Part shown: piece by piece, positions 63,176 through 64,000 of the stretch
Numbering within the stretch: the first letter of the stretch is position 1
How the letters are laid out: each line of letters starts with the position of its first letter
DNA from: Chryseobacterium taeanense
Lineage (GTDB): Bacteria > Bacteroidota > Bacteroidia > Flavobacteriales > Weeksellaceae
Direction of reading: 5' to 3'
DNA: 64,000 nt
Assembly (NCBI RefSeq): GCF_900099685.1
Contig: NZ_FNDW01000002.1
Location: forward strand, 372,001-436,000
Translations under genes and position numbers: made by a program
The notes under the pieces: model-generated
What the model was told of the DNA's origin: nothing
Seen by the model: only the letters and a program-made list of their open reading frames with translations
Database searches by the model: none

Positions 63176-64000
63176 TTGACAACATTCGAAAATACCAATG
63201 GCTACCAAATCATTCAAAACTGGATGAGCGATAAAGGCATTTCCCCCTTTAAATTTCAGGTAGAAACCTGGCGCAAATTTGGAAATGGCTACAGTGGAAT
63301 GGTTGTGGCACCAACAGGTTTTGGTAAAACATATTCTGTCTTTTTAGCATTGATTTCAGATTTCCTGAATCGCCCTGAAAAATATAAAAAAGGTCTGAAA
63401 ATGATCTGGATTACCCCACTCCGTTCGCTTTCAAAAGATATTGCCAAAGCCATGCAGGAAGTAATTGATGAAATCGGTTTAGACTGGGCGGTCGGCGTTC
63501 GAAATGGTGATACAGATCCGAAAGTTAGACAACAGCAGGTGAAAAATATGCCTGAAATTCTGGTTGCCACCCCTGAAAGCCTTCATCTGCTTCTCGGACA
63601 AAAAAATCATCAGCGTTTTTTTCAGAATCTTCAGACGATTGTTATTGATGAATGGCACGAATTATTAGGTTCTAAACGCGGTGTGATGGTTGAACTCGGT
63701 ATATTTCAGCTCAGAAGATATACTCCGAAACTAAAAATCTGGGGAATCACTGCTACGATAGGCAACCTCGATGAAGCGATAAACGTTCTTATTCCTTATG
63801 ATGTAAAAAAAATAAAAATCACGGCAAAAGAAAAAAAGAAAATTGATATCCTTTCCGTTTTTCCTGATGAAGTGGAAATTTTGCCGTGGGCAGGTCATTT
63901 GGGACATAAATTAGCGGATAAGGTTGTTCCTATTATTCTCAATTCCAACTCTACAATTGTTTTTACCAATACAAGAAGTCAGAGCGAAATGTGGTATCAG
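63176..64000 (+). CDS. Ligase-associated DEXH-box helicase, 5' part
   Basis: The frame is open to the window end (275 codons), so the gene is partial. I choose TTG at 63176 because TTFENTNGYQIIQNW fits the family start; an in-frame ATG at 63224 is the alternative. Motif I is APTGFGKT, motif Ia is TPLRSLSKD, the Lhr-like TPESLHLLL follows, motif II is DEWH, and motif III is ITATIGN. It is the third member of the exonuclease/ligase/helicase repair cluster. Confidence 0.92.
   Translation, partial: MTTFENTNGYQIIQNWMSDKGISPFKFQVETWRKFGNGYSGMVVAPTGFGKTYSVFLALISDFLNRPEKYKKGLKMIWITPLRSLSKDIAKAMQEVIDEIGLDWAVGVRNGDTDPKVRQQQVKNMPEILVATPESLHLLLGQKNHQRFFQNLQTIVIDEWHELLGSKRGVMVELGIFQLRRYTPKLKIWGITATIGNLDEAINVLIPYDVKKIKITAKEKKKIDILSVFPDEVEILPWAGHLGHKLADKVVPIILNSNSTIVFTNTRSQSEMWYQ

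Overview
The window is a chromosomal stretch of a low-GC member of the Bacteroidota, most probably a Chryseobacterium-like flavobacterium (Weeksellaceae). The evidence is: promoters of the flavobacterial type TTG-N19-TAnnTTTG (for example 3262-3291, 22119-22148, 53181-53210); a T9SS type A C-terminal sorting domain; an ECF sigma/FecR/TonB-receptor locus; dense MKK-type lipoproteins; and intergenic hairpins with the core GACTGAGCGGAGTCGAAGTC that I recall as common in this group. No rRNA, tRNA, CRISPR array, transposase or prophage gene was found. The assignment rests on family recognition, not on a database search.

Layout. 1-3000: small Cys-rich protein, lpdA, CvfB-like S1 protein. 3250-9700: TetR-controlled TolC/HlyD/RND efflux operon with two matching operator palindromes. 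9700-10335: a gene-free block of hairpin repeats. 10336-13895 (minus): FAD protein, serine hydrolase, stand-alone receiver. 13953-21459 (minus): a five-gene operon coding an outer-membrane TolC-like protein fused to a TIM-barrel glycosidase-like domain, an HlyD-like adaptor, a zinc-rich protein resembling TackOD1, a processive family 2 glycosyltransferase and a lipoprotein. It looks like a polysaccharide synthesis and export machine of unfamiliar composition and is my best candidate for an undescribed system. 21708-23654: a Zur/Fur-type repressor divergent from an alkaline phosphatase, with three shared operator-like boxes. 23786-34062: ECF sigma (+) opposite a FecR/TonB receptor/surface-protein/S41 protease cluster (-). 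34179-41773: a stress-flavoured set (DUF4142, LOV histidine kinase plus receiver, PsiD-like decarboxylase, DUF2383, HAD phosphatase, small membrane protein, OmpH). 41933-45159: aldo/keto reductase, AraC regulator, MFS transporter. 45551-48739: NDH-2-like dehydrogenase and CLC channel. 48823-52676: ECF sigma/RskA anti-sigma next to a fasciclin protein and two ferritin-like proteins. 53277-60311: DUF421 protein and the biotin operon bioA-B-D-F, headed by a diiron ferritin-like protein, with a divergent MocR regulator. 60380-64000: ligase-associated exonuclease, ATP-dependent DNA ligase and the start of the ligase-associated DEXH helicase, cut by the window edge.

How it fits together. Most of the window is envelope biology (export, uptake, lipoproteins) run by local regulators: TetR, Fur/Zur, ECF/FecR, ECF/RskA, AraC, MocR and a LOV kinase. 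The two gene sets with the greatest chance of new biochemistry are the exopolysaccharide-like operon and the diiron protein translationally coupled to bioF.
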